From an uncultured Pseudoteredinibacter sp. (GTDB lineage Bacteria > Pseudomonadota > Gammaproteobacteria > Pseudomonadales > Cellvibrionaceae), in the NCBI RefSeq assembly GCF_947500695.1, contig NZ_CANMSS010000008.1:186001-250000 (forward strand): DNA of 64,000 bases, given 5' to 3'. The notes under the pieces were generated by a model that saw only the letters and a list, made by a program, of their open reading frames with translations, searched no databases and was not told the origin of the DNA. The translations under genes and the position numbers were made by a program. Every line of letters starts with the position of its first letter. Position 1 is the stretch's first letter. Positions 18,523 through 27,910 of this stretch are shown piece after piece.

Positions 18523-20991
18523 CTAGTCACTGTTTAGATCGAGCTCTTCCCCTTGAAACTGCTTCTGACTCTCAGCCAATAACTGAATGAATTCATTCTC
18601 AGGGATTGGAGGGCTAATATAATAGCCTTGGTATTGGTGGCAACCGTACTGTCGGAGTAAATCCAGCTGCTCTCGGGTTTCTACGCCCTCAGCCACCACA
18701 TTTAAACCAAGCAGCCTTGCCATGGCGATAATGGTTTCCACCAACACCCTATCACTGCGGTCCTCCGGGATATCACGTACAAAGCTCTGGTCAACTTTTA
18801 AGGTTGCTACTGGAAGACGTTTTAGATAACTAATCGACGAGTAGCCGGTGCCAAAATCATCCAGCGAAAAGCTCACCCCCAATACCGATAAAGCACGCAT
18901 GGTACTGATGGTTTCTTCAACACCTTGAATCACCACACCCTCAGTAATTTCCATATCCAAAGCGCCTTGGGGGATTTGAACATCCGCCAGTATCTGGCAG
19001 ACATCATCCACAAAACCCTGATGCCTAAACTGCCTTGGGCTGATGTTTACACTAAGCGCCATGCCCTCTTGCCAAAGCCCACGATCGAACCAGTCGCGCA
19101 GTTTGGTACAGGCTTGCTCAACAATCCAATTACCCACTTCGATAATTTGACCTGAAGTTTCCAGTACCGGAATAAATACCGCAGGCGAAACCATGCCATC
19201 ATTAGGGTGATGCCAACGAATTAAGGCCTCGGCACCGACAATACGATTCGTCTCAGTATTTACTTTGGGCTGGAAATACAACTCAAACTGATCGGTTTCG
19301 ATGGCCCGGTGCAAATCACCTTCCATGGTGAGCTGACGACTTACCTGGTCAGCCATATCTTCGTTAAAGAACTCAACAGCATCGCGGCCTTTGTCTTTCA
19401 CTTGGTACATGGCGGTATCGGCGAAGCTGAGTAATTCATGCACTGAGGATTTGAAATCTGGGTAAATCACCACCCCAACACTACAAGTTACCCGTAGCTC
19501 CATATCGCCGTAGTAAAAAGGCGCTGATAATTGCTGACGGATTTTCTCGGCAACCTCACCGGCCTTAATAGCAGCTGTACTGGCTTCGGTATCCAATACG
19601 GTGAGGATGACTACGAATTCGTCCCCTCCCTGCCGAGCCACTAAATCCTCCTGGCGAACCGAGTCTAATAGTCGTGCAGCCATTTCCTTCAGTACGGCAT
19701 CCCCAACCGGGTGCCCCAAGGAGTCATTGATATTTTTAAACTGATCGAGATCGATAAAAAGTACTGCCCCAAAATAATGGTGGCGCTGTGCCCTACGCAA
19801 CTCATGCTCTAAACGCTCAACAAGATGCAAACGGTTCGGTAAATTAGTTAGCGAATCATGGTAGGCCATGTGCTCCATTTTAGCTTGTGCACGGCGCTGC
19901 TCGGTGACATCAGTGGAAACCGCCAAGGATACAACTTCATCGTAAAAGTCGAGAGGCATAATATGGGTTTGTAAATAGTGGCGTTGGCGGCCATTGATTA
20001 CATAAATCTCTTCGATTACTTCAACGCCGCTGCCAGATTCAATGACTTTCAAATCTAAAGCCTGAACCCGAGAGATATCCGATAAATAGTACTCTGAGAA
20101 ATCATGGATGCTGCAACCCTGCATATCTTCGACGGTACTACCCAAAAATTTTGCTAAGGCATGATTGGCGAAAATGTAGATTCCATCGCGATTTCTTGCA
20201 CCTACCAGAACCGGCAGGCTATCAATGATTTGGCGGACATGCTCCTCACTTTTACGCAACGCAAGCTCTACCGCCCTGCGCTTTGCTAGTGATAGATCCA
20301 CAGCATCCAATAAACTGTTTGAACTATCGATTACCTGGGCCAGCTCGTGCTCACCGCTGTAATTAATTGGCGTTAAGCGCTTTTCACCTGGATGATCAGG
20401 GTTGATCGATTTAATCTCTCTGGCAAGCTTGGCCAATGGCTTAGCCAATACTTGATAGAAAACGGTGAACAACAAAAGAATCAATATGACATTTCGTAAA
20501 AAGCCAGCACCAGCCACCAAGCCAGATCGACGGTAGAAACTGGCCAACCCCCAATCGACATCGACCAGCAACTCCATTTTGCCGTGACTTTGCTTATCAA
20601 AGACCGGAAAGCGAATCAGTTTTTCGTAGTTCTTTACGGGTTCAACAATCTGGGTGGTTAGCCAAAGAGTATTACTTTGTCTGGGAGGACGCTCCCCCTG
20701 GGCTAAGATCATGCCCATTTCATCTCGAATCACAACTCGCTGCACGAAGTCGTAACTCAAAATACCATTAACCACTTCTGTGGCAAGTTCATGATCAAGG
20801 GTATGGATTGCTTTTGCGGTTGGAGGGCGAGAAGCCTCCATGATGCGCTCAATAAGGTCGTCGAGCTCAGCCACTTCTTCTTTATAATCCAAATAAAACT
20901 GCATGGTAGCTGTCAGCAGGCCCAAGACCATAGCCAGCAGTACGCTAATGCGCATCATTCGGAATGAAATACTAGAGAAAAAAAACGGCAC
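18523..20991 (-). CDS. Membrane PAS-GGDEF-EAL cyclic-di-GMP protein
   Basis: Predicted bifunctional diguanylate cyclase/phosphodiesterase of 822 residues. Layout: first membrane helix about 10-28, periplasmic segment to about 150, second helix about 160-180 (RNVILILLLFTVFYQVL), a HAMP-like linker, a PAS domain about 250-370, then GGDEF (intact RQGGDEFVVIL, near 454) and EAL (EALIRWHHPND near 587, DDFGTGYSSISYLKRL, EGVETREQ). Both catalytic signatures look intact, so either or both activities are possible. The start is GTG with AGGG upstream. The signal sensed is unknown. It appears monocistronic. Confidence 0.9.
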   Translation of the reverse strand: MPFFFSSISFRMMRISVLLAMVLGLLTATMQFYLDYKEEVAELDDLIERIMEASRPPTAKAIHTLDHELATEVVNGILSYDFVQRVVIRDEMGMILAQGERPPRQSNTLWLTTQIVEPVKNYEKLIRFPVFDKQSHGKMELLVDVDWGLASFYRRSGLVAGAGFLRNVILILLLFTVFYQVLAKPLAKLAREIKSINPDHPGEKRLTPINYSGEHELAQVIDSSNSLLDAVDLSLAKRRAVELALRKSEEHVRQIIDSLPVLVGARNRDGIYIFANHALAKFLGSTVEDMQGCSIHDFSEYYLSDISRVQALDLKVIESGSGVEVIEEIYVINGRQRHYLQTHIMPLDFYDEVVSLAVSTDVTEQRRAQAKMEHMAYHDSLTNLPNRLHLVERLEHELRRAQRHHYFGAVLFIDLDQFKNINDSLGHPVGDAVLKEMAARLLDSVRQEDLVARQGGDEFVVILTVLDTEASTAAIKAGEVAEKIRQQLSAPFYYGDMELRVTCSVGVVIYPDFKSSVHELLSFADTAMYQVKDKGRDAVEFFNEDMADQVSRQLTMEGDLHRAIETDQFELYFQPKVNTETNRIVGAEALIRWHHPNDGMVSPAVFIPVLETSGQIIEVGNWIVEQACTKLRDWFDRGLWQEGMALSVNISPRQFRHQGFVDDVCQILADVQIPQGALDMEITEGVVIQGVEETISTMRALSVLGVSFSLDDFGTGYSSISYLKRLPVATLKVDQSFVRDIPEDRSDRVLVETIIAMARLLGLNVVAEGVETREQLDLLRQYGCHQYQGYYISPPIPENEFIQLLAESQKQFQGEELDLNSD

Positions 20992-21170
20992 AACAACCCT
21001 ATAAAAATTAGTACTTAGTTACCAGCTAGCTGTCACTAACTCTTTTTATGGCCAGCTCTAATTATAGACAGAAATTGCCTTAAACGGCGGACAAATGAAT
21101 CCTTTACTACTGTGTCGACCAGCGGAGGGAGAACATAACGTCCTTTGCACAAAAAGAACATCCCAGAACG

Positions 21171-21199
21171 AAAAAAACCGCCCAAATGGCGGTTTTTTT
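21171..21199 (-). terminator. Terminator downstream of ald
   Basis: AAAAAACCGCC, five bases, then GGCGGTTTTTTT: a GC stem flanked by A and T runs that would work in either direction. On the minus strand it lies about 20 bp after the ald stop. The facing gene on this side (GGDEF-EAL) is transcribed away, so it mainly serves ald. Confidence 0.85.
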
Positions 21200-21220
21200 C
21201 TGCATATTGCGACTGTTTAC

Positions 21221-22333
21221 TTATAACGCGGCGCTTGGTTCCACATAGTCGTAACCCAATACGTCGGCGACAGCCTTATAGGTCACTTTACCGCGGCAAA
21301 CATTTAAGCCCGCCATCAAGCCAGCATCGCGCTCTAGAGCCTCTTTAACACCACGATTGGCAATCTCAAGGGCATACGGCAGAGTTGCGTTGTTCAAGGC
21401 CATAGTGGAAGTACGAGCAACGCCGCCCGGCATATTGGCAACACAGTAGTGCACAACACCATCAACTTCATAAGTCGGCTCTTGGTGAGTCGTCGCCTTG
21501 GAGGTTTCAAAACAACCACCTTGGTCAATCGCCACATCGACAACCACAGAACCTGTCTTCATACGGCTGATAATATCGCGAGTTAGCAATTTAGGAGCGG
21601 CTGCACCTGGGATCAATACCGCACCAATAACTAGATCAGCGTCTAGTGCATATTCTTCGATCGCCGAAACGGTAGAATAAACACACTTTACGTGACCTTC
21701 GTATTCAGTATCCAATTGACGTAGGCGCGGCAAAGAGCGATCCATAATCGTCACATCGGCACCCATGCCTACCGCCATAGCTGCGGCGTTATCGCCCACA
21801 ACACCACCACCAATCACAAGTACTTTGGCAGGTGCTACACCAGGTACACCACCTAGCAATACACCGCGGCCGCCCTGCGCTTTTTCAAGATGATGTGCAC
21901 CAGCTTGTACGGACATACGACCCGCTACTTCACTCATTGGGGCTAATAAAGGCAGTGTTCCGTCGGGTGCCGTTACGGTTTCATAGGCCACACAGATTGC
22001 GCCAGATTTCACCAGCAACTCAGTTTGACGCGGGTCCGGAGCCAAGTGCAAATAGGTATAAAGAATCTGATCTGGGCGCAGCATTTCGCATTCATTTGGC
22101 TGAGGCTCTTTAACCTTAACGATCATTTCTGCCTTAGCGAATACTTCTTCAGCGGTATCGATAATAGTGGCGCCAGCATCGATATACTGCTGATTATCAA
22201 AACCAATTGAGCTGCCCGCTTCGGTTTCAATAATGACCTGGTGGCCATTGTTAATCAGCTCTTTAACAGAGGCTGGGGTTAGTCCAACACGGTATTCGTG
22301 GTTTTTAATCTCTTTAGGTACACCGATCAACAT
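21221..22333 (-). CDS. ald: Alanine dehydrogenase
   Basis: NAD-dependent oxidative deamination of L-alanine to pyruvate and ammonium (reversible). The N-terminal [20 protein letters not shown], the YLHLAPD substrate loop and the Rossmann [19 protein letters not shown] are family hallmarks. The ATG at 22333 has GGAGAAG upstream and the canonical start; an in-frame extension to 22390 is unlikely. Length is 371 residues. It is divergent from lrp, which commonly regulates such genes by alanine/leucine; this regulation is inferred from the arrangement. Confidence 0.96.
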   Translation of the reverse strand: MLIGVPKEIKNHEYRVGLTPASVKELINNGHQVIIETEAGSSIGFDNQQYIDAGATIIDTAEEVFAKAEMIVKVKEPQPNECEMLRPDQILYTYLHLAPDPRQTELLVKSGAICVAYETVTAPDGTLPLLAPMSEVAGRMSVQAGAHHLEKAQGGRGVLLGGVPGVAPAKVLVIGGGVVGDNAAAMAVGMGADVTIMDRSLPRLRQLDTEYEGHVKCVYSTVSAIEEYALDADLVIGAVLIPGAAAPKLLTRDIISRMKTGSVVVDVAIDQGGCFETSKATTHQEPTYEVDGVVHYCVANMPGGVARTSTMALNNATLPYALEIANRGVKEALERDAGLMAGLNVCRGKVTYKAVADVLGYDYVEPSAAL

Positions 22334-22546
22334 AATCGCTTCTCCAGAATAAGTAATGGCCTGCCCTTGGAGTAGGAAGACCTTAATCAACTCGGCCTCA
22401 ACAGAGGATGCCGCTATTCTAAAGTTAGAAAATTAGTGTTTTCATCTGAATTTGGGTTATAGTCAGCGAATTCAACTAGAGGGAACCGGGAAAACAACAG
22501 TACAAACCCGCTTTTATAGAATGCTGTAAACCGTGCCGAGGTAACC

Positions 22547-23032
22547 ATGTCCAAACGAGATCGAGAGCTCAATACCATTGACCGAAATATTCTGCGAGTC
22601 CTACAGCGCAATGGGCGCTGCACCTATGCTGAGCTATCAAGGCAAGTAGGGCTCAGCGCAACGCCCTGCATGGAACGAGTTAAGAAGCTGGAAAAAGATA
22701 ATGTCATCCAAGGCTATTCGGCCATTATCAACCCTGAATACCTAGACGCGGCCCTTGTGGTGTTTGTACAAATTCGCCTATTGCGCTCGGCCCAAGATAT
22801 CTTTGAAGAGTTTCGCAATGCGGCCGCGGCGCTGCCAGAAGTGCAGGAATGTTATCTGGTGTCAGGTAACTTTGATTATCTTATTAAAGCTCGGGTAGCC
22901 AATATGAGTGCCTATCGTAAGTTCTATGGGGAAACTTTACTAACTTTACCGGGTGTACAGGAATGTACGAGCTATGTAGTTATGGAGCAGGTGAAAGAAA
23001 CGCTAGAAATTCCCGTTCACTACAACCGATGA
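22547..23032 (+). CDS. lrp: Leucine-responsive regulatory protein Lrp
   Basis: Feast/famine transcription regulator. The N-terminal helix-turn-helix (about 10-60) has IDRNILRVLQRNGRCTYAEL and GLSATPCMERVKKLE; the RAM effector domain follows with QECYLVSGNFDYLIKARV and MSAYRKFYGETLLTLPGVQE. It aligns closely with E. coli Lrp over its whole length (161 residues). The ribosome site GAGGT precedes the ATG. The 213-bp interval to ald probably holds promoters and Lrp sites for both genes. Confidence 0.93.
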   Translation: MSKRDRELNTIDRNILRVLQRNGRCTYAELSRQVGLSATPCMERVKKLEKDNVIQGYSAIINPEYLDAALVVFVQIRLLRSAQDIFEEFRNAAAALPEVQECYLVSGNFDYLIKARVANMSAYRKFYGETLLTLPGVQECTSYVVMEQVKETLEIPVHYNR

Positions 23033-23098
23033 GCCCTAGCTTTTAACGGCAAATTAGAGGCCCGAGGATTACATTAACAGGGGTTTACATCAACTCGG

Positions 23099-23509
23099 CT
23101 ATACCACTAGGCCTCGCCAATATTCTCGACTGCTCATGCCAATATCACTGCGGCGTCGACCGCCGCCGAAACGGCGCTCGGGTATAGATAAGTTATGACG
23201 GTAAGCACTGCGGCGGTCTGGCTGCTGACGGCGCTTTTGACCACGTCGATCGCCATACTCCTGCCCTTTTTGTAGCCGCTGCACCCAAGCTACGGCGCCA
23301 AGCTCCAGCAACATATCTTTCAATTTCTTAGCGAGAACTACTTCAGGAGCTCTTTTAACCACTACAGGGCTACCTTGAGCCAATAGAGATAAACGATCAC
23401 TACTAAGCCCAAAACGCTTGCGTATCCTTTCTAAAACAAGCTCTGCCTCGCGGCTTTGCGGACAAGTATTGTGAAAGATGACGGCGTACTCAATATCTAT
23501 CGCACTCAT
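23099..23509 (-). CDS. Hypothetical arginine-rich protein
   Basis: Not confidently recognised. The 136-residue product has two parts. Residues 1-80 look like a small alpha/beta domain with IRKRFGLSSDRLSLLAQGSP and VVVKRAPEVVLAKKLKDML, resembling a little-studied N-terminal domain found in several membrane proteins. Residues 85-130 are a highly basic tail rich in Arg and Gly (GDRRGQKRRQQPDRRSAY, GGGRRRSD), which could contact nucleic acid or acidic lipids. There are no membrane segments. It stands alone between lrp and ttcA. Confidence 0.6.
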   Translation of the reverse strand: MSAIDIEYAVIFHNTCPQSREAELVLERIRKRFGLSSDRLSLLAQGSPVVVKRAPEVVLAKKLKDMLLELGAVAWVQRLQKGQEYGDRRGQKRRQQPDRRSAYRHNLSIPERRFGGGRRRSDIGMSSREYWRGLVV

Positions 23510-23622
23510 GTGTTTTGCAGACCTAAGCTTAATGAACCTTATGGCCGATTTATTCGGCTAATGTTATTAAGCTAACACAATCAGTGTGAAACGCGTCACA
23601 TAGTGCCTACCGCTGGGTAAAA

Positions 23623-24543
23623 TTAAGAAGAAGGCATGATTTCCATTATCTGGACGCCTGATTCTTTATTATCAACTTCGGGGATTTGAGCACTAAAGGG
23701 GTCTTCGTCCTCACGGCTGGCCTTAGCCTCACCACTTCGGTCTAGAGTTAAAGAAACGAAGTCGAATAAATCACGATCAGCAAGCTGGCTAGGCGACACT
23801 CTTTGCAAAGCGGCAAAAATGGTATCGGTACGTCCTGGCTGAGTTTTATCCCAATCCTGTAACATTTGCTTGATCGCCTGACGCTGCAGGTTTTCTTGAG
23901 AACCACATAAGTTACACGGGATTATGGGGAAAGCCTTTAATTCAGCATAAGCTGCAATATCACTTTCACGACAGTAGGCTAATGGGCGAATAATGATATT
24001 ACGTTTATCATCGGCCAGCAGCTTTGGAGGCATCGCCTTTAAGCGACCGCCGTAAAACATGTTTAAAAACAGAGTTTCAACGATATCGTCTTTGTGATGT
24101 CCCAGAGCGATTTTGGTCGCCCCTATCTCTTCAGCGAAGCCATACAGTGTACCGCGGCGTAATCTTGAGCATAGGCTGCAAGTGGTTTTCCCTTCTGGAA
24201 TTACCTCTTTAACAACGCTATAGGTGTCTTTTTCGATAATGTGGTAAGGCACACCGATCTTTTCTAGATAGTTGGGCAGAACCTCTTCTGGGAAACCCGG
24301 CTGCTTCTGATCCATATTGACCGCGACCAACTCAAAACTGATTGGCGCTGTGCGTTGCAAATTCATCAGAATATCCAGCATCGCATAGGAGTCCTTGCCG
24401 CCCGACAAACACACCATAATCTTGTCGCCATCCTCAATCATATTAAAATCGATAATGGCACTACCAACGTGGCGGCGTAGACGCTTTTGGAGCTTGTTGA
24501 ACTCTACTCGGGCCTGGCGCCCATCGTGCTGTGCTGTACTCAT
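23623..24543 (-). CDS. ttcA: tRNA 2-thiocytidine biosynthesis protein TtcA
   Basis: ATP- and Fe-S-dependent thiolase making s2C32 in tRNA. The PP-loop is [16 protein letters not shown] near residue 45; the paired cysteines are in [16 protein letters not shown]; and [20 protein letters not shown] and [10 protein letters not shown] are family blocks. At 306 residues the length is normal, with an acidic tail. It is transcribed away from the PilZ gene. Confidence 0.95.
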   Translation of the reverse strand: MSTAQHDGRQARVEFNKLQKRLRRHVGSAIIDFNMIEDGDKIMVCLSGGKDSYAMLDILMNLQRTAPISFELVAVNMDQKQPGFPEEVLPNYLEKIGVPYHIIEKDTYSVVKEVIPEGKTTCSLCSRLRRGTLYGFAEEIGATKIALGHHKDDIVETLFLNMFYGGRLKAMPPKLLADDKRNIIIRPLAYCRESDIAAYAELKAFPIIPCNLCGSQENLQRQAIKQMLQDWDKTQPGRTDTIFAALQRVSPSQLADRDLFDFVSLTLDRSGEAKASREDEDPFSAQIPEVDNKESGVQIMEIMPSS

Positions 24544-24869
24544 AGTGTTGTGCTGCTGTACTTAGATCATCTTACAAAAAGGCGGCATTGTACGGTGTTT
24601 GAAACTAGGGCGCTATGACTCTGTAGTCTATAAGGCACTCCCCAGCGCTCTTTAAAAAAGCGGCAATGATTTTCCTACGGCAAGCCCTTTAACCTTATTT
24701 AAACCTTAATCTCTGCTCGATAAGCAGCGCTGGTTAGTCCCCAGCCCCGAACTATAGGCATTCACCGTAGTAGTTTTCTTGGCATGCCCTTTGCTGTATT
24801 ACAAATACTTGTGCCTTTACCTGGATCTAAGGCCAATTTTATAACCCTGTTGCAACGCTAGGACTCGCT
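24544..24869. other. Divergent intergenic region ttcA / PilZ gene
   Basis: This 326-bp region carries no convincing coding frame. It contains the sigma54-type promoter at 24780-24794 directed at the PilZ gene. The part nearer ttcA has no clear promoter match that I can defend. No RNA gene or terminator is evident. Confidence 0.6.
24780..24794 (+). promoter_or_regulatory. Predicted sigma54 promoter of the PilZ gene
   Basis: TGGCATGCCCTTTGC matches TGGC-N7-TTGC exactly in spacing. The start would be near 24806, giving a leader of about 64 bases. This is the same promoter class as those in front of flgB, flgF and flgA, which links the PilZ protein to the flagellar regulon by inference. Confidence 0.7.
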
Positions 24870-25658
24870 ATGACTTTATGGCAAAAAATGTTTGGTAAAC
24901 CACCCGTGGCTGAAGAGCGCACTATGCCAGGCTTTTTCAATGAAATGAGTCAACAAGCTCCGATCGAAAGCACTGTGATAAACCCTGAGGTTATTCGGCA
25001 GCTGAGAGTTTGGCAAAAGCAACGCCAGTTAATCGAAGTGAAAAGTGCTCGCCAGAGTGAATACCAACAAAGCCTGATACTCGCCGTAGATGTGGCCAAT
25101 GGTTACTTCGAGATTGATGAGTTATTCCCCAGCCAATACCATGGCCAAATTCGGGCCGGTGATTCACTCCATATCCGTGTCCACAATGGTGGCCAGGTAC
25201 AGGAAATGGAATGCTCCGTGATGAGCTACCATCATCATAGTGCTATGCCCTACTACAGCTTGGCGATACCGGAGCGCATCGCGCTTGGCCAAAGGCGCAA
25301 GCAAAGGCGCATTGCCATTGATGAAGATTTCCCAATCGCCGCCAGTTTACAAACTCCAGTAGGACAAAAGTTATTCGGCGGCGTTGAGAACCTATCCTGT
25401 GGCGGTGTGCGCCTAAGGTTCTCTGGTAATCAGTTAAAAGATCTTTACCCGGGTGCGGTTTTACCCATGTGCGACCTCGCCTTTCCTGGAGGTTTCAATA
25501 TTCGCTGTCGCGCCAAGCTCAAAGGCATTCAATTTTTACGGCAGCCACGCCGTCACACCAGCATCAGCCTTAGCTTCCTAGATCTTGCCCCAGCGCAACG
25601 ACAGCAACTTGAAGGACTAATTGAAGCCATTGGCCAACGCTGTGATGTGGCCGCTTAG
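24870..25658 (+). CDS. PilZ-domain protein, YcgR-like
   Basis: Predicted cyclic-di-GMP receptor of 262 residues. An N-terminal YcgR-type beta domain (about 40-140) is followed by a PilZ domain (about 145-255). The binding signature is present: RRKQRR near residue 147 and NLSCGGVRLRF near residue 175, matching RxxxR and D/N-x-S-x-x-G. In enterics, YcgR acts as a flagellar brake on the motor. A sigma54-type promoter upstream fits a flagellar role. No flagellar gene is adjacent, so the function is inferred. Confidence 0.85.
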   Translation: MTLWQKMFGKPPVAEERTMPGFFNEMSQQAPIESTVINPEVIRQLRVWQKQRQLIEVKSARQSEYQQSLILAVDVANGYFEIDELFPSQYHGQIRAGDSLHIRVHNGGQVQEMECSVMSYHHHSAMPYYSLAIPERIALGQRRKQRRIAIDEDFPIAASLQTPVGQKLFGGVENLSCGGVRLRFSGNQLKDLYPGAVLPMCDLAFPGGFNIRCRAKLKGIQFLRQPRRHTSISLSFLDLAPAQRQQLEGLIEAIGQRCDVAA

Positions 25659-25859
25659 AACATAACAAGGCCACGATGGAATAATTGTAGTGATACTGGA
25701 TACGGCTTATCGGTTTTCAATAAATATCACAAAACTATCCCACTGGAATAACAATAACGCTATTTAGATTGCTTAACTTGCAGCATATGGAAAACAAACT
25801 AAGCTTTAAGCCTAGAATACATTCATTAAACGATAGTCTTTTGTACCTAGAGGTGGTTT

Positions 25860-26543
25860 GTGTTTCGTACTCCAAGGCTCGCCGCAATATTACTCAGTAT
25901 TTATTCTTGCTGGAGCTTCAGTGAGCCACTCAAGATCCAGTTAACGCATCAAGGGCAGCTCCAATCTGCCCCGGGCGCTGTGATTTGGCTGCGAGCAACT
26001 AAGCCAAATGGAGCTGTAAGCGAGGAAGGCGGCAAGCTAACAGAGCAAGCGGCCAGCACAGCCCATATTATCGAGCAAAGGGATCGACAGTTTTCCCCTT
26101 ATATCAGCGTTACCCAAGTTGGCAGAGATATTCAGTTTCCAAACCGTGACAATACCGCCCACCATGTTTATTCCTTCTCAGAACCACTTAGTTTTGAACT
26201 GCCACTTTTTAAAAAGCGCACACCGGCACCTATTCGGGTAGAAAAACCTGGGCTTATTGCTTTGGGCTGTAACATTCATGATTGGATGATTGCCTATCTA
26301 GTGGTAGTGGACAGCCCTTTTTACGGGCAACTGCACAATCAGGTTGTGGAGTTTGCTGGGCTGCCCCACGGCGAGTACCAAGCACTGCTATGGCACCCGG
26401 ATATTAATTCAGCGCAAGTTCTAAAAACCCAATTGAATTATCAAGGGCAAAAACAATTTCAATGGCCAATACCCCAAAAAATTAACGCTAAAGCACAAAT
26501 CAAAGCGCCGGTTGAGCGGCTAGATGAAGACGATGATTACTAG
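25860..26543 (+). CDS. Periplasmic cupredoxin-like protein
   Basis: Similar to proteins often labelled methylamine-utilization or plastocyanin-like, although no methylamine genes are nearby. A short signal peptide (about 1-21) precedes the domain. Potential type-1 copper ligands are His101/His102, Cys137, His140 and Met143 (GCNIHDWMIAYL). The start is GTG with AGAGGTGG upstream. The length is 227 residues with a tail ending in acidic residues (ERLDEDDDY). It is first of three closely spaced genes with a barrel protein and a GGDEF-EAL protein, suggesting a joint function; copper binding is predicted, not shown. Confidence 0.8.
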   Translation: MFRTPRLAAILLSIYSCWSFSEPLKIQLTHQGQLQSAPGAVIWLRATKPNGAVSEEGGKLTEQAASTAHIIEQRDRQFSPYISVTQVGRDIQFPNRDNTAHHVYSFSEPLSFELPLFKKRTPAPIRVEKPGLIALGCNIHDWMIAYLVVVDSPFYGQLHNQVVEFAGLPHGEYQALLWHPDINSAQVLKTQLNYQGQKQFQWPIPQKINAKAQIKAPVERLDEDDDY

Positions 26544-26563
26544 ACCACTTTAGAACTTAATCT

Positions 26564-27892
26564 GTGTTTAAGCTTATGCTTATTAAGCCAATAAAAATAA
26601 ACGACAATATCAACACTTTTAGGCCGACTCATTGGCAGCATATCTGTATGGTGTTAAGTCTTGCTTTAATAACGGCGGTGAACCAAGCCAGTGCTTCTAA
26701 TAATACCCTCTCCAATTTAAGTCAGCGTATTTCAAGCAAGGGCTATATTGATTTTCGTTGGCAGCACTTTCAGGGCAATAACAGCTGGCTAGACTTAGGG
26801 ACTGGTCATTCTCGATTTGATAACAGCCATAACAATCGCCCTTTGCTGGCGGATTTTGCAGCTGAGATTAAGGCAGACTTAAAAGCGGGCAGCCAAATTA
26901 TTACTCAGCTACACGCTTATCCCGAACAAAACTCTGCGCTAGAAATTACTGAGCTCTATTGGCAATATCGACCGCTGTATGCCTCAACAATGCGCAGCCG
27001 TTGGCGGGTGGGTTTCTTTTACCCCAAATTATCCATAGAGAATCGTGGCAGCGTATGGAGCTCGCTTTACAACCTCAATTACTCCGCCATTAATTCTTGG
27101 ATAGGTGAAGAACTTCGCACCTTCGGAGTTGAAGGGCGTTGGAGCTGGAAAATTGATAAATCAGCCAATGAGAAAGCTCCCCTGAAACTCAACCTTACCG
27201 CCTCAGCTTTTGCTTACAATGACCCCACAGGAGCCATACTTGCCTGGAAAGGCTGGTCTAACCATGACCTGCAAAGCGGTATTAATAATAAGCTCCCCTT
27301 TGCAGCTCCAGCAGGTGTGGCAGCCGCTGATAACATTCAAGCCAATAGTTTCCAGAGCTTTAGAGAAATAGATGGTCGCCCGGGTGGCTATATAGGGTTA
27401 GGGCTGTCTCGTAAAAGATCGTTCAAAGTGGAATGGTTTCACTACGACAATCAGGCTGAAGACACCGCCTTTGAAGACGGGCATTACGCCTGGCATACGA
27501 CATTTAACCATATTAGCGCTCACTATTTTCTAACAAAAGAGCTGGAGGCCTTCGGTCAATATATTCGCGGCCGTACCAGCATGGGGAATGGCTTCGTCGA
27601 TAATCGCTTTGAATCTGCTTTCATTGCCATTTCAAAGAGCCAAGGCCCGCATCGACTGAGTGCCCGTTTTGAGCGCGCCATTGTGGATGATTTAGACAAC
27701 ACCCCGCTGGATGATAATAAGGAAGCGGGCAATAGCTTTAATTTGAACTACAGTTATTACTTAGCACCCCACTGGAAATTTAGCAGTGAATATCAGCAAA
27801 GACGCTCTCGACAAGCAAGGCGTAGTTACCGCCAAGAGCCTATCTACGTCAAAGAAGAGCAGCTGAGCTTCAGTGCGCGATATTACTTTTAA
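26564..27892 (+). CDS. Predicted outer-membrane beta-barrel protein
   Basis: Family not recognised by name. After a signal segment (hydrophobic ICMVLSLALITAVNQASA, about residues 28-45), the product has alternating aromatic/polar strands typical of barrels (LEITELYWQYRPLY, MRSRWRVGFFYPKLS, HYFLTKELEAFGQYIRGR) and ends with an aromatic residue in SFSARYYF, a usual outer-membrane insertion signal. It is 442 residues from the GTG at 26564; an ATG at 26576 is possible. It follows the cupredoxin gene by 20 bp and precedes the GGDEF-EAL gene by 18 bp. Confidence 0.72.
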   Translation: MFKLMLIKPIKINDNINTFRPTHWQHICMVLSLALITAVNQASASNNTLSNLSQRISSKGYIDFRWQHFQGNNSWLDLGTGHSRFDNSHNNRPLLADFAAEIKADLKAGSQIITQLHAYPEQNSALEITELYWQYRPLYASTMRSRWRVGFFYPKLSIENRGSVWSSLYNLNYSAINSWIGEELRTFGVEGRWSWKIDKSANEKAPLKLNLTASAFAYNDPTGAILAWKGWSNHDLQSGINNKLPFAAPAGVAAADNIQANSFQSFREIDGRPGGYIGLGLSRKRSFKVEWFHYDNQAEDTAFEDGHYAWHTTFNHISAHYFLTKELEAFGQYIRGRTSMGNGFVDNRFESAFIAISKSQGPHRLSARFERAIVDDLDNTPLDDNKEAGNSFNLNYSYYLAPHWKFSSEYQQRRSRQARRSYRQEPIYVKEEQLSFSARYYF

Positions 27893-27910
27893 CAAGAAGC
27901 GTCTCGCTCT

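Noticed and set aside
18500..18534. AACAGTGA/TCACTGTT inverted repeat between rsmE and the GGDEF-EAL gene
   Set aside because: It could be a weak bidirectional hairpin, but there is no T tract and it overlaps the coding end of the GGDEF-EAL gene.
25860..26543. Cupredoxin gene as part of a methylamine-utilization system
   Set aside because: The domain is often so named, but no methylamine dehydrogenase, mau genes or cytochrome partners are nearby.
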